Source: Trachythela sp. YZ-2020
Lineage: Eukaryota > Cnidaria > Anthozoa > Malacalcyonacea > Clavulariidae
Assembly: GCA_016169945.1 (NCBI GenBank)
Contig: JADLSH010000363.1
Coordinates: 3,982,501 to 4,046,500, forward strand
DNA length: 64,000 nucleotides
Reading direction: 5' to 3'
The notes beneath the pieces were generated by a model. The model was not told the origin of the DNA. It did no database searches and saw only the letters and a program-made list of their open reading frames with translations. The translations under genes and the position numbers were made by a program. Every line of letters starts with the position of its first letter. The stretch's first letter is position 1. Below, in pieces: positions 1 to 48,300 of the stretch.

Positions 1-1279
1 ATTTATCCGGCACCAAAAATATAAAATTGTATTCGAGGCGTTTCGCGCGGAAATATGCTCCGATTACAGTAACTCTCACAGTCAATTCTTGTTTTTCTGT
101 TCACAAGCATCATCTTGCTATGACGTCCAATACGTCGTGGTAAAACACTGCCGCCTGTGCTCTACTTTCACCACGGCAGCGCTAATTTAATTCAGGTTTG
201 GAGAAATTTAATTAATGAAAAAGTCGCAGTATGTACACTACCTAAACATATTTTGTTCACTGTCTATTGATGGCACGTCAAAATTATCTAAAAAATAAAA
301 CAAATTTATACTCTTTAGATTTATAGTACACTACAGGTATATGCGCGGAACAATTAGCCATAACTATATATATGTTCAATATTTTATCTGTGTTTTTGAC
401 GTGAGTTACGCTGCAAGTAGGCCATATTTACAAGTTAAAGTGTAATATGAACTTGAAACTATAAAGCAAATATGTTTTGCAGCCTGCGTGCAGACTCTAA
501 GAATGTGCGCATAGACTCTGCGAATCAGAATGCAAATTTTTGGAATGGTATATAATATATAGACCATTTACAGAATCGCTGGAGCATAGCTCTATATAAT
601 AGCCTCGACTTCATTCTTTTGAAAACAGACAGAAACTCAAACATTGCATGCGTAAGACTTAATAAAACTTCAAAAAAAGAAAGAATAAAGTTGATGCTAT
701 GCGTGTATAATGCAAATGGTAAAAACTTCGCATATTGCCCAATTAAAAAAACATCGCGCTTGCGGCAAAAGCTATGATTTTAAGATGTCAAATTGAAAGC
801 AGAGAGTTATGCATTGTGAAAATCAAACAAAATAACATAAATATCTTGGGAACACAACATGTAAACAATACTACAAAATAAATAAATCATTCTGTAGTTA
901 TGAGAGGCCATTTTTCAATATTTTTGGTTCGTCAGTCGCCTCTCCAAAGCTGTGTTCACACTACATGCATGACTCTAGGCCTGGGTTTGGCCTAATAGAC
1001 CAAATCATAGTTTAGACTGCGCATTCAAGTGCTGCATTCGTCGTCGGGACTGGAAAATATCAAAGCATTCAACTGTTCAATGATCATTTTCATATACAAA
1101 AAGTTGCTCAAAGAATAATTACTCGCCGCACTCTTAGCCTGCAAGGCAGGCTCTTGCAGCTTGGGAGAGGCGGGATAACGCAAGGTTGCACCTTTCTTTG
1201 TTTTGCTTTACACTGAAGACGAAATATGCTAGTACAAAAATTATTTAACGGACAGTTCTATTGTCGCTGTATGTGAAAC

Positions 1280-1890
1280 ACAAATGGCTGATTGAACAGT
1301 TTAATGCTTTGATATTAGAAGGTGTTTGTATATGGAATACTCGAACGAAATTGTGTTCGAGGCTAGACCTAGCCAGGAGCAGTTGCGAAAAATGCAACTT
1401 AGGCCCTCTGGCAGGAATTGAATCTGCGGCCCTGCGATTCCGGTGCAGCGCGCTAACTATTGTGGGGGAGGAAGTTTTGTTTAGAGCGCGCGCTTTTTTT
1501 TTGCTTCGCTTTTTCTTCTCCCCCCCTAACTTCTCACCTAGCGCGCGCTCTCAAAAAAAAAGCGCGCGCTCTAAACAAAACTCCCTCCCCCACAATAGAA
1601 CGCCTGCCACGCAGGCTACGCGCTAACCAACTGAGCTACAGAGTCCAGTTGCTGAGCATTAACCGCAAGTTCGGTATATATGATGGGAGTGATGCCAGTA
1701 TTACGTATGGGTAAAATATCAAAGATTTTTTCTCGGCATCTCGTTCGATAGGACTAATAGTAGAAGGTGTTTGTAGATGGAATACTCGAACGAAAGTTGC
1801 ATTTTTCGCGGCTGCTCCTGGCTAGGTCTAAAAAATGTATATAAATTTCGTTCGAGTATTCCATCTATACAAACACCTTCTACTATTATT
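1280..1890 (-). repeat. tRNA-derived SINE composite, interrupted by a small inverted-repeat insertion
   Basis: Read on the minus strand, 1650-1614 gives TAGCTCAGTTGGTTAGCGCG, a good tRNA A-box region, and 1457-1395 gives the matching second half (ATTCAATTCCTGCC, a worn B box). The two halves are separated by an insertion (1458-1618) flanked by the 9-base direct repeat CGCGCTAAC (1449-1457 and 1619-1627). The tail shares 'actaatagtagaaggtgtttg' type sequence with the copy at 8338-8600. It is too broken to be a working tRNA gene. Confidence 0.7.
1458..1618. mobile_element. Short fold-back insertion inside a SINE
   Basis: Positions 1458-1475 (TATTGTGGGGGAGG...) are repeated inverted at about 1585-1600, with inner arms of GCGCGCGCTTTTTTT type, so the insert folds into a long hairpin. 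A 9-base direct repeat CGCGCTAAC flanks it. The flank reaches about 20 bases beyond the right arm, so the exact ends are unclear. Confidence 0.55.
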
Positions 1891-2352
1891 GATGCGGAGT
1901 AGATTGTCTGATGACACGGTCCGCAAGCGGGGGGACACTGGGGCCATGTGCCCCCACTTTTTTTCAAAATGGAAAAACCCCTTCTCTGACTGAAATGAAA
2001 TTGGCAAATTGCCCTCTTTTCCGGTTTAAAGTACCCACTTTCCAATCAATGGGCAATCCATGTACTCTTATAACTTTCAGATTAGCTATAAAGATTGTCC
2101 TCAGAATGCCGGGGATTCCGTCGGACCCACCTAACATAACATGATACATTCACCAAATTGATGAAGAATAAAATGATGCTGGCTAAATTGTCACTAATAG
2201 GTGCCAGCCACTTTTCAGATGCGTCCATAGCCTTTGTCTAATGAAATTTAAGTTCCCCAATTGTCAGTGAAGCAAAAATCTGTCGAAGACCTAGACTTGG
2301 ATCAAGTCCGTCTCTCTAGAGTCCGAGGGATAGTGAAAAATATTTTTCGTAC

Positions 2353-5300
2353 CATGATTTCCTCTCACATCTAACCATTGAGTTTTCTTTGCAATCCCTG
2401 ATTCTTTAAGAACTTTTTGATAAATTTGCCATTCTTCAACATACTGCTCGGAACCAATTTGAAATCTATCTTTTGCATCAACGATATCACCTGAATTGTA
2501 TGTATTTGCATAGAGTTAGATAAAAATAATTTGTCAGCTGTGATTGATAACACTTCTTAATATTGGTGGTTGCTGAGTAGTTAGTGCAGCAATGTGCCTT
2601 TTCAAAATGCAATACTTGTGGAGTTGTGCGCTTCAGATAATCCAAACTTGGAGGTGAAGATTTAACACTTTCGACTTAGAATAACAATGTCTGAAGAGTG
2701 CTCCAGTTACAAGGGTGCTCCAGTTACAAGGGTGCTTCAGTCTGTTTATGAGCTTAGGATAGTGTAAGGAATTTCCGAAACCATGTTGGAAATGTTACCT
2801 TACTTGATTGATACATGTTTAGTATAGCAGGAATGAAAATGCAATTCTAAATGTTTCCATACAGACTATGGTTCATAAGTTCAGTTCTATTTTAGACTGA
2901 TTTGAATTGTATTCTCTATCAACAGTTTTTCGTGACAAAGTAGCCTAAACCATGCAGTAGCTCTTCCTTTTTAGGGCCTGCTCATATCAGCCGGGCTGGC
3001 CAGCTTAGCCGGGCTAGTTCGCTTTGCCAGGCAAGTTTGTCATTTGCTTCACACGATGCGGGCTAGCCCAGCAAGCGCTAGCAAGAAATTCCTGTGTGAT
3101 TTTTCCAGGAAAGCGAACGTCATTAACTAAATTAAGTCACCTGAAGTAGTTGCCGACAATAAAAATAGCGTTTTCGTTCTAATTAAAAACTACATTGTGC
3201 TCGCTATGTGCATTCATAAGAGCTAGAGGAAGGTGGGATCTTGCCTCACTCAAGCAAGAACCCGGCAAACCAGGCTGGCCTGGTTCCCATGTGAATCAAA
3301 TCTATATGCGGCAAGATCTTGCCCCTTGCAAATCAGCTTGGTAAAGTGGGCTAGCCCGGCTCATATGAACAGGCTTTTAGACTATATTCTTGTTTGTCGT
3401 GTCTGAAAGTCATCAGATTGTGAAGATTGGGTCTCTACTCTGTGTCTGGGGCCTACACACATCTAGAAATCTCACATGTTGTCAACAAGATGTTTTCACA
3501 ACCGGCTTGTAAGTCTTGTAACAAGGTTGCCAACAAGTTGTGACAATGCTGTAATTCTATCAAGTAACTGGATAAATGTTTTTGGAACAACTTGTAGTAA
3601 TAGGCTGGTGATGAAAAACAATATTTTGATAATTAAAGGAATGTTTACCTGTGAGAAGGACTGCAACAGGTTGAATAATATCAATATGTTTGTCACAGAA
3701 AACTTTTAAATCTTCTTGGCGACTTGGATCACGAAATTTGCTAATATGAATGTCTGATATCTGAAAATTAAAAAATGTCTATGTGTTGCTGTTAAGTATT
3801 CTGCTTGCTGCTCTTCAAATGCTCAAACTGCAGTAAAACTGCAAATATCTCTTCTTATTAACCAGCGTACCAGTGCAATCATAGTCATATGAGGTAAGGC
3901 ATGGTAACTTGGCAATTGTTGTCTTCACAGTGTACAATCTGCAGCAAACACTATTAGGTTGAGTTTCAAGACCATATCTGGATTGACCATGCTGCAATGT
4001 GCTCCCTTCTATTATTATACTAAGCCAAACTCAATGCTAGCTTGTCTGGTATGTACTAAGGGAGCATTAATTATTTATACTAGAAATTAAAACAGAAACT
4101 GAAAACAGTGTTACATTTTTATTTAGCCAAGTGCAGAGCATACTGAAAAAGATAACTGAAAATTGTTTTAAACAAAGACCTGTTCCAATCAGTCCAACAA
4201 GTTAGTCCAACATCATCCAGATTGTACGTTGGATAGAACATTGTTGCAGGGTCTGTTTATGTTTCATTGGTAATGTTTCATTGGTAATTGTCCAAATCGT
4301 AACCCTAGTGGGACCTCATCCTAACCTTCAATCAAATGATTCAATCCATCAACTCTAAGGATGGTAGGCAAACATCTTACTCTTGATTTCAGCTTGCTTT
4401 TGAAAACTGACTTCGAATGTTATATAACCTGGAAATTTTATTGCAAAGTTCAGCATTTGATTTGAAAGTTGGTTTCCGATAGCTCACAAAAGGTTACGAT
4501 GGTTGTGTATTATGCAATTTGATTGGCTAGCTTATTTCATTAGCCAATCACAACGTTTGAATTTGTAAACAAACTTGATTAGTATTGAATATCGGAACCA
4601 ACTTTGAAACAAAATTCTGAACTTTGCAATGAACTTTCCAAACTACAAACAAACTTTCAACGTAAGATATCAAAAGCAAGCTGAGATCAAGAGTAACCAA
4701 TCAAATTCTAAGGATTTGCTTCCAATATCTGGTATATTAAATGTTAGCATATAATTGAAAGGAGGAAAATAGCTGTGTTGGACAAATAACATTTACATGT
4801 TGTGATCTGTGTTGGACAAATAACCATTAAGCTTCTTTTCTTTCACCAGAGTCACAGGGTCAGATGACCTTTTTGACTGCTTGGTGACAATTAGATTAAA
4901 TCAATATATATATGATATATTTAGTTCTCTTTATACATCATACAAAATTGTGCTTCCCAAAAGGAAAAAATAGCCTTTTGTAGCAAATTATCTTGAATGC
5001 AGTTCTAAATAAAATTTAACTCCTTCATTCTATTCCATAAATTATTCCAAATTGTTTAGAATTCGGAAATTATTTTGACAGAATGTCACCTTTTTATAGA
5101 CGAATGAATGCATTTTTGTTTTATATAATCGAACACTTTATTTTCTTTCGAATAAATAACATCGGATAATTTACAATCCTTAAAAAAAGGCCGACTTAAA
5201 AAACTTTCTAGATATATTATTCGTATAATTATATAGATCTCTATACATAAATAGCAGGTCCTTAATAGTGACATTTAATAAATAAATATATTCTGTTTAC

Positions 5301-5497
5301 AAGACTGTTCATACCTGTACAATCCAAAATATATTGTTCATTTTGCCGCCAGGAAACGGTGGTTTATTGGACAATTTATGGGGGGTCAAGCTCTTGCCAT
5401 GGCCAGAATAAAAGTCGATCATAATGACAACAGTCCATGATAGAATCGTGGTAAAAACGATCACAAATAAGGATAAAAAACACCTGACAGTCGCCAT
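2353..5497 (-). CDS. TMEM62: TMEM62-like transmembrane metallophosphoesterase, first three exons (3' part off the window)
   Basis: Exons on the minus strand: 5497-5315 (ATG at 5497), 3760-3649 and 2490-2353, all with GT/AG borders and matching phases (0, then 1, then 1). Exon 1 encodes a hydrophobic N-terminal segment (residues about 5-28, a signal anchor) and ends in NIFWIVQ. Exon 2 reads ISDIHISKFRDP, the metal-binding D-x-H motif of calcineurin-like phosphoesterases, then DIIQPVAVLLTG. Exon 3 supplies GDIVDAK (the GD motif) and ends in GNH, completed to GNHD by the next exon. This order matches the start of TMEM62, an uncharacterised multi-pass protein with a lumenal phosphoesterase domain. 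Later exons were not found in 1-2352 and should lie to the left. Family assignment is recognised by eye; the substrate is unknown. Confidence 0.82.
2974..3376. mobile_element. Harbinger-type MITE, family A (GTTCATATGAGCC ends)
   Basis: Imperfect terminal inverted repeats: left GGGCCTGCTCATATCAGCC, right (inverted) AAGCCTGTTCATATGAGCC. The element is flanked by TTA on both sides (2971-2973 and 3377-3379), the TWA duplication typical of PIF/Harbinger elements. The interior repeats GCCGGGCT-like and GGCAAACC-like words. It lies in the TMEM62 intron between exons 3 and 2. Confidence 0.78.
4379..4694. mobile_element. Fold-back element in TMEM62 intron 1
   Basis: ACTCTTGATTTCAGCTTGC at the left end is matched inverted by GCAAGCTGAGATCAAGAGT at the right, with a further inner pair (GTTGGTTTCCGATA / TATCGGAACCAAC). 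No coding sequence is seen. No clear target duplication was found. Confidence 0.65.
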
Positions 5498-6689
5498 TCA
5501 TTTGGCTATTTGAGTTCAGCTAATCAGCTTCGTCTTGTGATCTTCGCCGGATGTGACTGTCTTCAAACAGGAAGTGCGAGTGCGACCAAAAAAACCCAAT
5601 AAAATCATTTAATAATATTGAGGCATGCGAATGACGAAAACCCGGAACCGAAAGACGAGTCGTCCGCTCTGCTCTGGCCTCTGGAACCCGCACTCGATTG
5701 TTTGCCGAATGCATTTTTTGTAACAGAAAGAAACTGAAAACAAAATTTATTATTCCTGTTTACTTAACCTATAAAATATAGATAAACTATAAAATATAGA
5801 TAAATTTGGATAAACATAAACTGCGCCACGAGATTCTCATGATCGAATCAAATCAAGCAGATTCAGAGATTCTTGTTCAGATAACGAGTCAAAAAAGCGA
5901 AGCAATGCCAGTGAATGACTAAAAGTTAAACTAGTAAATATCACCAGTAATATCACCAGATTTGACAACGTTTTATTAATTCCCCAATCTCTGCCACATC
6001 TTAGAATGGGTAGTTGACATAGTTCCAAGCCGCGGACCCTCTAGGCCTAGCTATGCAGGACCCAACATTTAGCCTCGCCACTGCCTCAATGACCCCCAGA
6101 ATAAGGTAGGCAAGTAGCAAAACCATCATTACCTCGTGTAACATAGCCTTAAGACCACCGCAAGATGTAACGCAATCGGTGTGTTTCACCACGTGTTACA
6201 GGGCAGCAGATGGTGGTCAACTTCAGAAATGTTGACACTTATAAGAGCACGAAAGTTAAACTACGTCTCTCAATTCTATTTATTTGCTTTCAAATACAAG
6301 ACTACTATGATAACTGCAGGTTGATCACCATAATGCCTAGTGAAACCCACCTATATAAAATTACACTAAGCAATGACTATAATTATATATAACTATATAA
6401 GAAAAATATCTATTTTCAATCTCTATTTCAGGTTTCAGGGTTTCAAAGTAAATTCGTAAGCAGATCCAATTTTTGTATGGACATATCTGCACGAGATCAA
6501 TGCATTTGACCTTGATAATTCACCTTGACCTTCATATACCTGCAAGTTATATTGACGCAAGTTATGCTTCGCGCACGAACATACATTTAGCGTAGGGTCA
6601 TGGTCAAAGAGAACTAGGTACAGTATATTCCTGCGACGCAACCCAAGTTTGAGTCATCTTAAACCCTGGTCAGGCGAGGATGGGAGTTA

Positions 6690-6990
6690 ATAAGAGTAGG
6701 CGAGCTGGAGTTAGCATGAGAGTTTTCTCAACACTCATGCCCCGGTGAAACGCGAACAAGAATTGCATGAGAGTTGACTGGATATTACCACGCGTATAGC
6801 AAAACTCTCATCAACTTTCATCAAAATTTGAACTAGCTCAAAGTTGATGAGAGTCGTTGAGAGTTGGCGGCCAAACGCGAGCGACCTCTCACCACCTCTC
6901 ACCACCTCTCACCACCTCTCACCACCTCTCACCACCTCTCACCACCTCTCTTCAACTCTCTTCAACTGTCATCCTCGTTTGGCCGGGCTT
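6690..6990. repeat. Dispersed repeat (GAGAGTTGACTGGATATTACC family), copy 1
   Basis: Shares GAGAGTTGACTGGATATTACC-like, AAACTCTCATCAACT-like and 'tttgaactagctcaaagttgatgagag' type segments in the same order with 35572-35822. Both contain many GAGAGTT/AACTCTC words in both orientations, so each can fold on itself. Confidence 0.65.
6884..6950. repeat. 10-bp tandem repeat (ACCACCTCTC)n
   Basis: About 6.5 perfect copies of ACCACCTCTC lie inside the repeat element at 6690-6990. The 35.6-kb relative lacks this expansion, so it arose locally. Confidence 0.9.
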
Positions 6991-7432
6991 TCAGATTGCG
7001 CTTTCTATATATAGTTTTTACAACAATGACATCAACTACACTGGGTATAATTTAGCAATGCGGTGCAAATTTTGTGTTCTTGAAAGTAAATAAAACCGTC
7101 TTTTATCGGGACGTATAAACAGATACGAAGACAAGTTACGACAAGATCAATAAGTAAAAATGTTTAAGCGCTTTGCGGACTTCAAGCATTACCTGAAAAT
7201 TTAGAACTCGCACTATTATTTTAAATAGTAAAAGACGGGACAAGAAGCACTATCATTGATTGCGCGTCGCTTAATTGCCAAAATTCGTCCACACACATAA
7301 TGGTCTCTAGTAAATAAACGGCCAATGTTAGGAAGGCGTCATTCCCTTTGATTTCCTTTTTTACCAATCGTAATTCGGGGCGTACCCCTCCATCCACATT
7401 TAACCAATCATATATCTCTTTACCCCCATTCA

Positions 7433-44317
<36,885 letters not shown>

Positions 44318-45326
44318 GTTTAAATTATGATGACTTCTTAACGATCGATATAAAATGACATTATGCTTTTATGTTTTAACATCTTAGGAGAAAAATATAG
44401 AAATATCACCGTTATAAATTTCCTATTATTTCATTCTTCTTGCTCCAATGGATGAAATTGATGAGTTGATTGCATGGTCAGTGATTGGCTGATTGCATAA
44501 TCAAAATTAAACGTAAAAACTTCATGTAGCAAGCGCTAAACTGGCCTGGGTATAATACTTAAATCATGATGCATTTGATGGATTGTGGTCTAACTCTAAC
44601 TCATATTCCTCTTTAGCTGACTCTAATTTATCTACTGCCGTTATATGCTGCCGTTATATGCTGCCGTTATTCCAATAGAGCTGATGTCAGACGAGTGCAA
44701 CTTGTTGCGATTATGGTTTTCGTTTCGAAGTTCGAACGCATGCGCGGGTTAATTACTTAATTGCCTTATTTATCCTGATCGCAGGCTGGTATATTTCGTG
44801 ATTGGCTGATTTGCCAGTATTGCAAGTGTGGGTGTAAGGTGTTAGACACCAAGGTGTTAATAGTGCGCTGCAGATACATTATTACGAAAAGTAAAAGCTA
44901 CTCAGTTTGACTTTCTCTGCAAGTAGCAACGCAATTTTTCTTTGCGGTTACACGAGGACATATCGCTTGCAACTTTCTATGCGACGATACATTTTTAAAT
45001 ACGTATTAAACATTTAAACTGGCATGTTTTCATGATGTAATTCCTGTTAATAACTACGCGTAATTATTTATTCATCGTATTCATATGATAAATCACTGCG
45101 TAGTATTCTTATTATCGTATCTCTGTTGACATTGTTTGATCAAAGCAGACAAAGTATTCACACAACTGTCGACCTAAATATAGCAATATGTTAACAAACA
45201 CCGTGAACTTTGCTGCTCACATCATATAATACAGGTTATCAATACGTGTTTGACACTTGTTACTTGATATATAGAAGCCTAAAGGCCTATTATAAAGTAA
45301 AAGAATACGTCTATAGTCTGAGTATC
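44318..45326. promoter_or_regulatory. Putative bidirectional promoter between COQ8 and CCDC85
   Basis: The two start codons are 1,009 bases apart on opposite strands with no other gene between. The stretch holds a small tandem repeat (TGCCGTTATA, three copies near 44636-44672). Transcription starts cannot be placed from sequence. Confidence 0.55.
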
Positions 45327-48300
45327 ATGTCACTTGTTCAGGCAGAAGTCGACATGGACTTGGCACAACAACTTACCAAATACAAAGAGGAAAATTTGAG
45401 ATTAACCGAAGAGAAAAATAACATTATGAGAGAGTTTAATACGAGAATGAAAGTTCATCTCGAAGAAGTAAGACTTTTGAAAGAGGTCAACGAACGTTTA
45501 CAGACAGAACTCGACGGCCTGCGTGATTTGTGTTGCTACCTTGATGACGACCGAGCCAAATGTCGCAAACTAGCGAAAGAATGGCAAAATTTTGGTCGTC
45601 ATGTTTCGTCAATTTCACACACGAAGGAGAGCTCGTATCAGGAAGAGGTGAACTCGTTAAACTTACAAAATGAGAGCGTAATTGCTGAGAATATTAATCT
45701 CAAGAGCTTGTGCCATGAACTAGAAAATTGTTCGAGTGCTTCTACGCAACCGAGAGAGTATGTATGCATACGTTGCTCCCAGCGTATATCTCTCGAAAGG
45801 GGTTTAAACGGTGTCGTACGGCGAAAACCTAATAGCTTACCCACTGCGAGTATTATAAATCAAAAAGGTAATCCATTATATTCTATTAAACGTCTACCCA
45901 GTCTGGCCACAAGGTTACTTATATTTCCACGAACTATTAAATGCTCGCGACTCAGAGTCGATATTTGCATTTGTTTAAATTGTCATGTCTATCGCTTCCC
46001 ACTTAAATTTTGTTTATAATTTTAGAAAAACCTAACACAGATGTTGAAAGCAGTCTGTCGTCTCCCAGTGGAAGCATTTTATCGCAGGTAGCATACACAA
46101 TAAACTTGCGTATTCCCTATTCTGTGCGTGCGTGCTGCTCATTTAGAAAATTGCTTTATAATTGCCCGTTTCCGGCGTTACAGGAACACGAAAGTGCGAG
46201 TTTTCCGGCCGTGAAATGCTTTGCTTTAAAGACGTTTTACTACAAAACGCGGATAGAGCAATACAATACAATAGCGTAGCTTGTTTAGAGATACTCTTTT
46301 CAGAATATGAGTGATATCTTTCTTGTTTAGAGTAAGCAAATATATATAGAGTTTATTGTATAGTTCAGTGTTGGTATGCGAAACACGTATATACCTGTGA
46401 AGTAATTGTTTTTCTGTTTACTTTTACGCAGCAACGTGTCCGCTAGTAGCTTAGCGTGAAAGCTTTTTAATCCATAGAAAAACTAAAAACAGAACTGTAA
46501 TATATTGTTGTTAATTGACAACTTGACGTTATTCGTACTGTTATGAGTGACCGGACAGACGCTGTTCTCGTATGAGTAGTCTGACCACTGATGAATCACC
46601 ATTTTGCCGTTTATCGTGGGACCGGGTAAAATGGTAACTGGAATTTGCCAACATTTTGTCACTAGGCAAATGGGATTTCGACCACTCGGAATGGGATTTG
46701 CATCACCTATTTTGCTGCTGGGAATGGGATTTGACAAATCTGTGGGTCGGGTAGCTAGGATGCAGACCAATTTTGGCTTGGAAAATGGGATGGGAATCCT
46801 CCATTCACGACCCTCACTAGGACATACCATAGCCGCATTCTACATGCATGAGCTTCGGATTCTTCATTTACTATTCTTTTAAAAACAAACGAAGACTGCT
46901 TCAACATTGCCTTAGAATGAACTGAATAAAATGTAAAATAAATTAGAGAATGAAATCGAGGCTGTGTTTACAAGGGTATACGCTGCAGTAATTCTGCAAA
47001 TGATCAATGCCAACAGAGTTAAAGGTAAGACTGTAGCAGTGGCGTAACTTTGTGCTGAAAAAACAGCTGAATGGCCCCCGGCTTAATTTGAAGAGGGGCC
47101 CCCTTATCCTGCTCATTCAAACGGGGGCCTTCGCCAAGAACATGTAAAATTTCCTGAAATACTTCAAATTCGCCACTTTGTCATTCTTGCTAAGGGGCTC
47201 CTAATTGACCTAATGCGGGAACGATGAATCTGATATTAGTTTTCGAAATAGAATCATAGTCATAGAAAGATTCAATAATTCATAGTCATAGTCTCATAGA
47301 AAGCATTAACGTTTCGTTCGATTTTCTCAGGCCTAAAACGTATAGCATATATGATATATCTTGAAACAGTGAACATGAAACAGTTTGTATTTATGCGTTT
47401 GGTTTCGGCGAATGGTTGTAAATTCCATGCAGATTACATATCGATCGCTCCTGCTTTATCTATCACATAAGAATTCTAAATTGCTAGGTTTTGTCTGCAT
47501 AACCTGACGCTGTCAGTGTCAACAGTCGAAGACGAAGTCGAAGAATGTCAGTCGTAAATTGACATTGTCACAGCAACAAACAGAAACGGTAACCGCAAGC
47601 GTTAGCAATGGTGAACTGCGTAGCAGTAACAGTAACGGTAACAGTCTACCACTGAACATCACAGCTTTACAAGAGCAATGGACCAATAAGCAATTGCCCT
47701 TACTAGAGATCTAGGGAGAGCGTACAGTTTAGAATTAGCTAGTTTAGGTCAGCAACGGCGTCATGCATTAACCACCACGTAACAGGATGAATAGTACAAT
47801 ATCTGTTTTTTCTAAAATTTCAAGTCCTGGGTGATCTTCCCAAACAATTTCTCGTCGCACAGTCGCCTCACTCGTAAACGACGGGGCTTACTGCAAAGCG
47901 AAAATTTTGAAGTGAATACGGGAACACAACCACAGTAACTGGGAGGCGGGACCCTGAGCAACAAAATGACAGACAAAGAATGGGTAACTAAAATTGCAGT
48001 TACAACTGGAAATGCAATCTTTACGATCGAGGATGTAGCTGTAACTGCAATCGAATTTTTGCTAAGTTCTTATTTTATTATATAAAGTATAGTGCTTTAT
48101 AGAGATTTCGAGCACTGATAAAACTGATAATCTCATGCACATGTGAGATTATTTATGATAATCTCACATGTGAAAATTATCGCTTTTGAAGTTTATGAAA
48201 ATGGATATTTTATTTTGTTTGAAAAGACTGTCCTTTATATAATAAACAGAAAAATACATGGATGCTTGGAAATATCAGATGTATTTCTCGTGTTGAACAT

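Larger units (their letters stand above)
1..2352. other. Non-coding region, probably TMEM62 intron/3' side, with repeats
   Basis: No exon could be supported in 1-2352. Positions 1-1260 show nothing I recognise beyond AT-rich sequence. From about 1280 to 1890 there is a SINE-type composite. Positions 1900-2150 hold a repeat segment (about 'gggacactggggcc...') with a related copy near 40850-41000. Confidence 0.5.
5498..7432. other. Intergenic region between TMEM62 start and COQ8 stop
   Basis: The 5' side of TMEM62 and 3' side of COQ8. No ORF with recognisable content. It holds the minisatellite at 6884-6950 and a repeat element at about 6690-6990 related to 35572-35822. The rest is AT-rich sequence in which I see nothing specific. 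Confidence 0.5.

Noticed and set aside
7221..7432. ORF just downstream of the COQ8 stop (MNGGKEIYDWL...)
   Set aside because: Lies in the likely 3' UTR, has no recognised domain, and COQ8 homology ends at the TAG at 7433.
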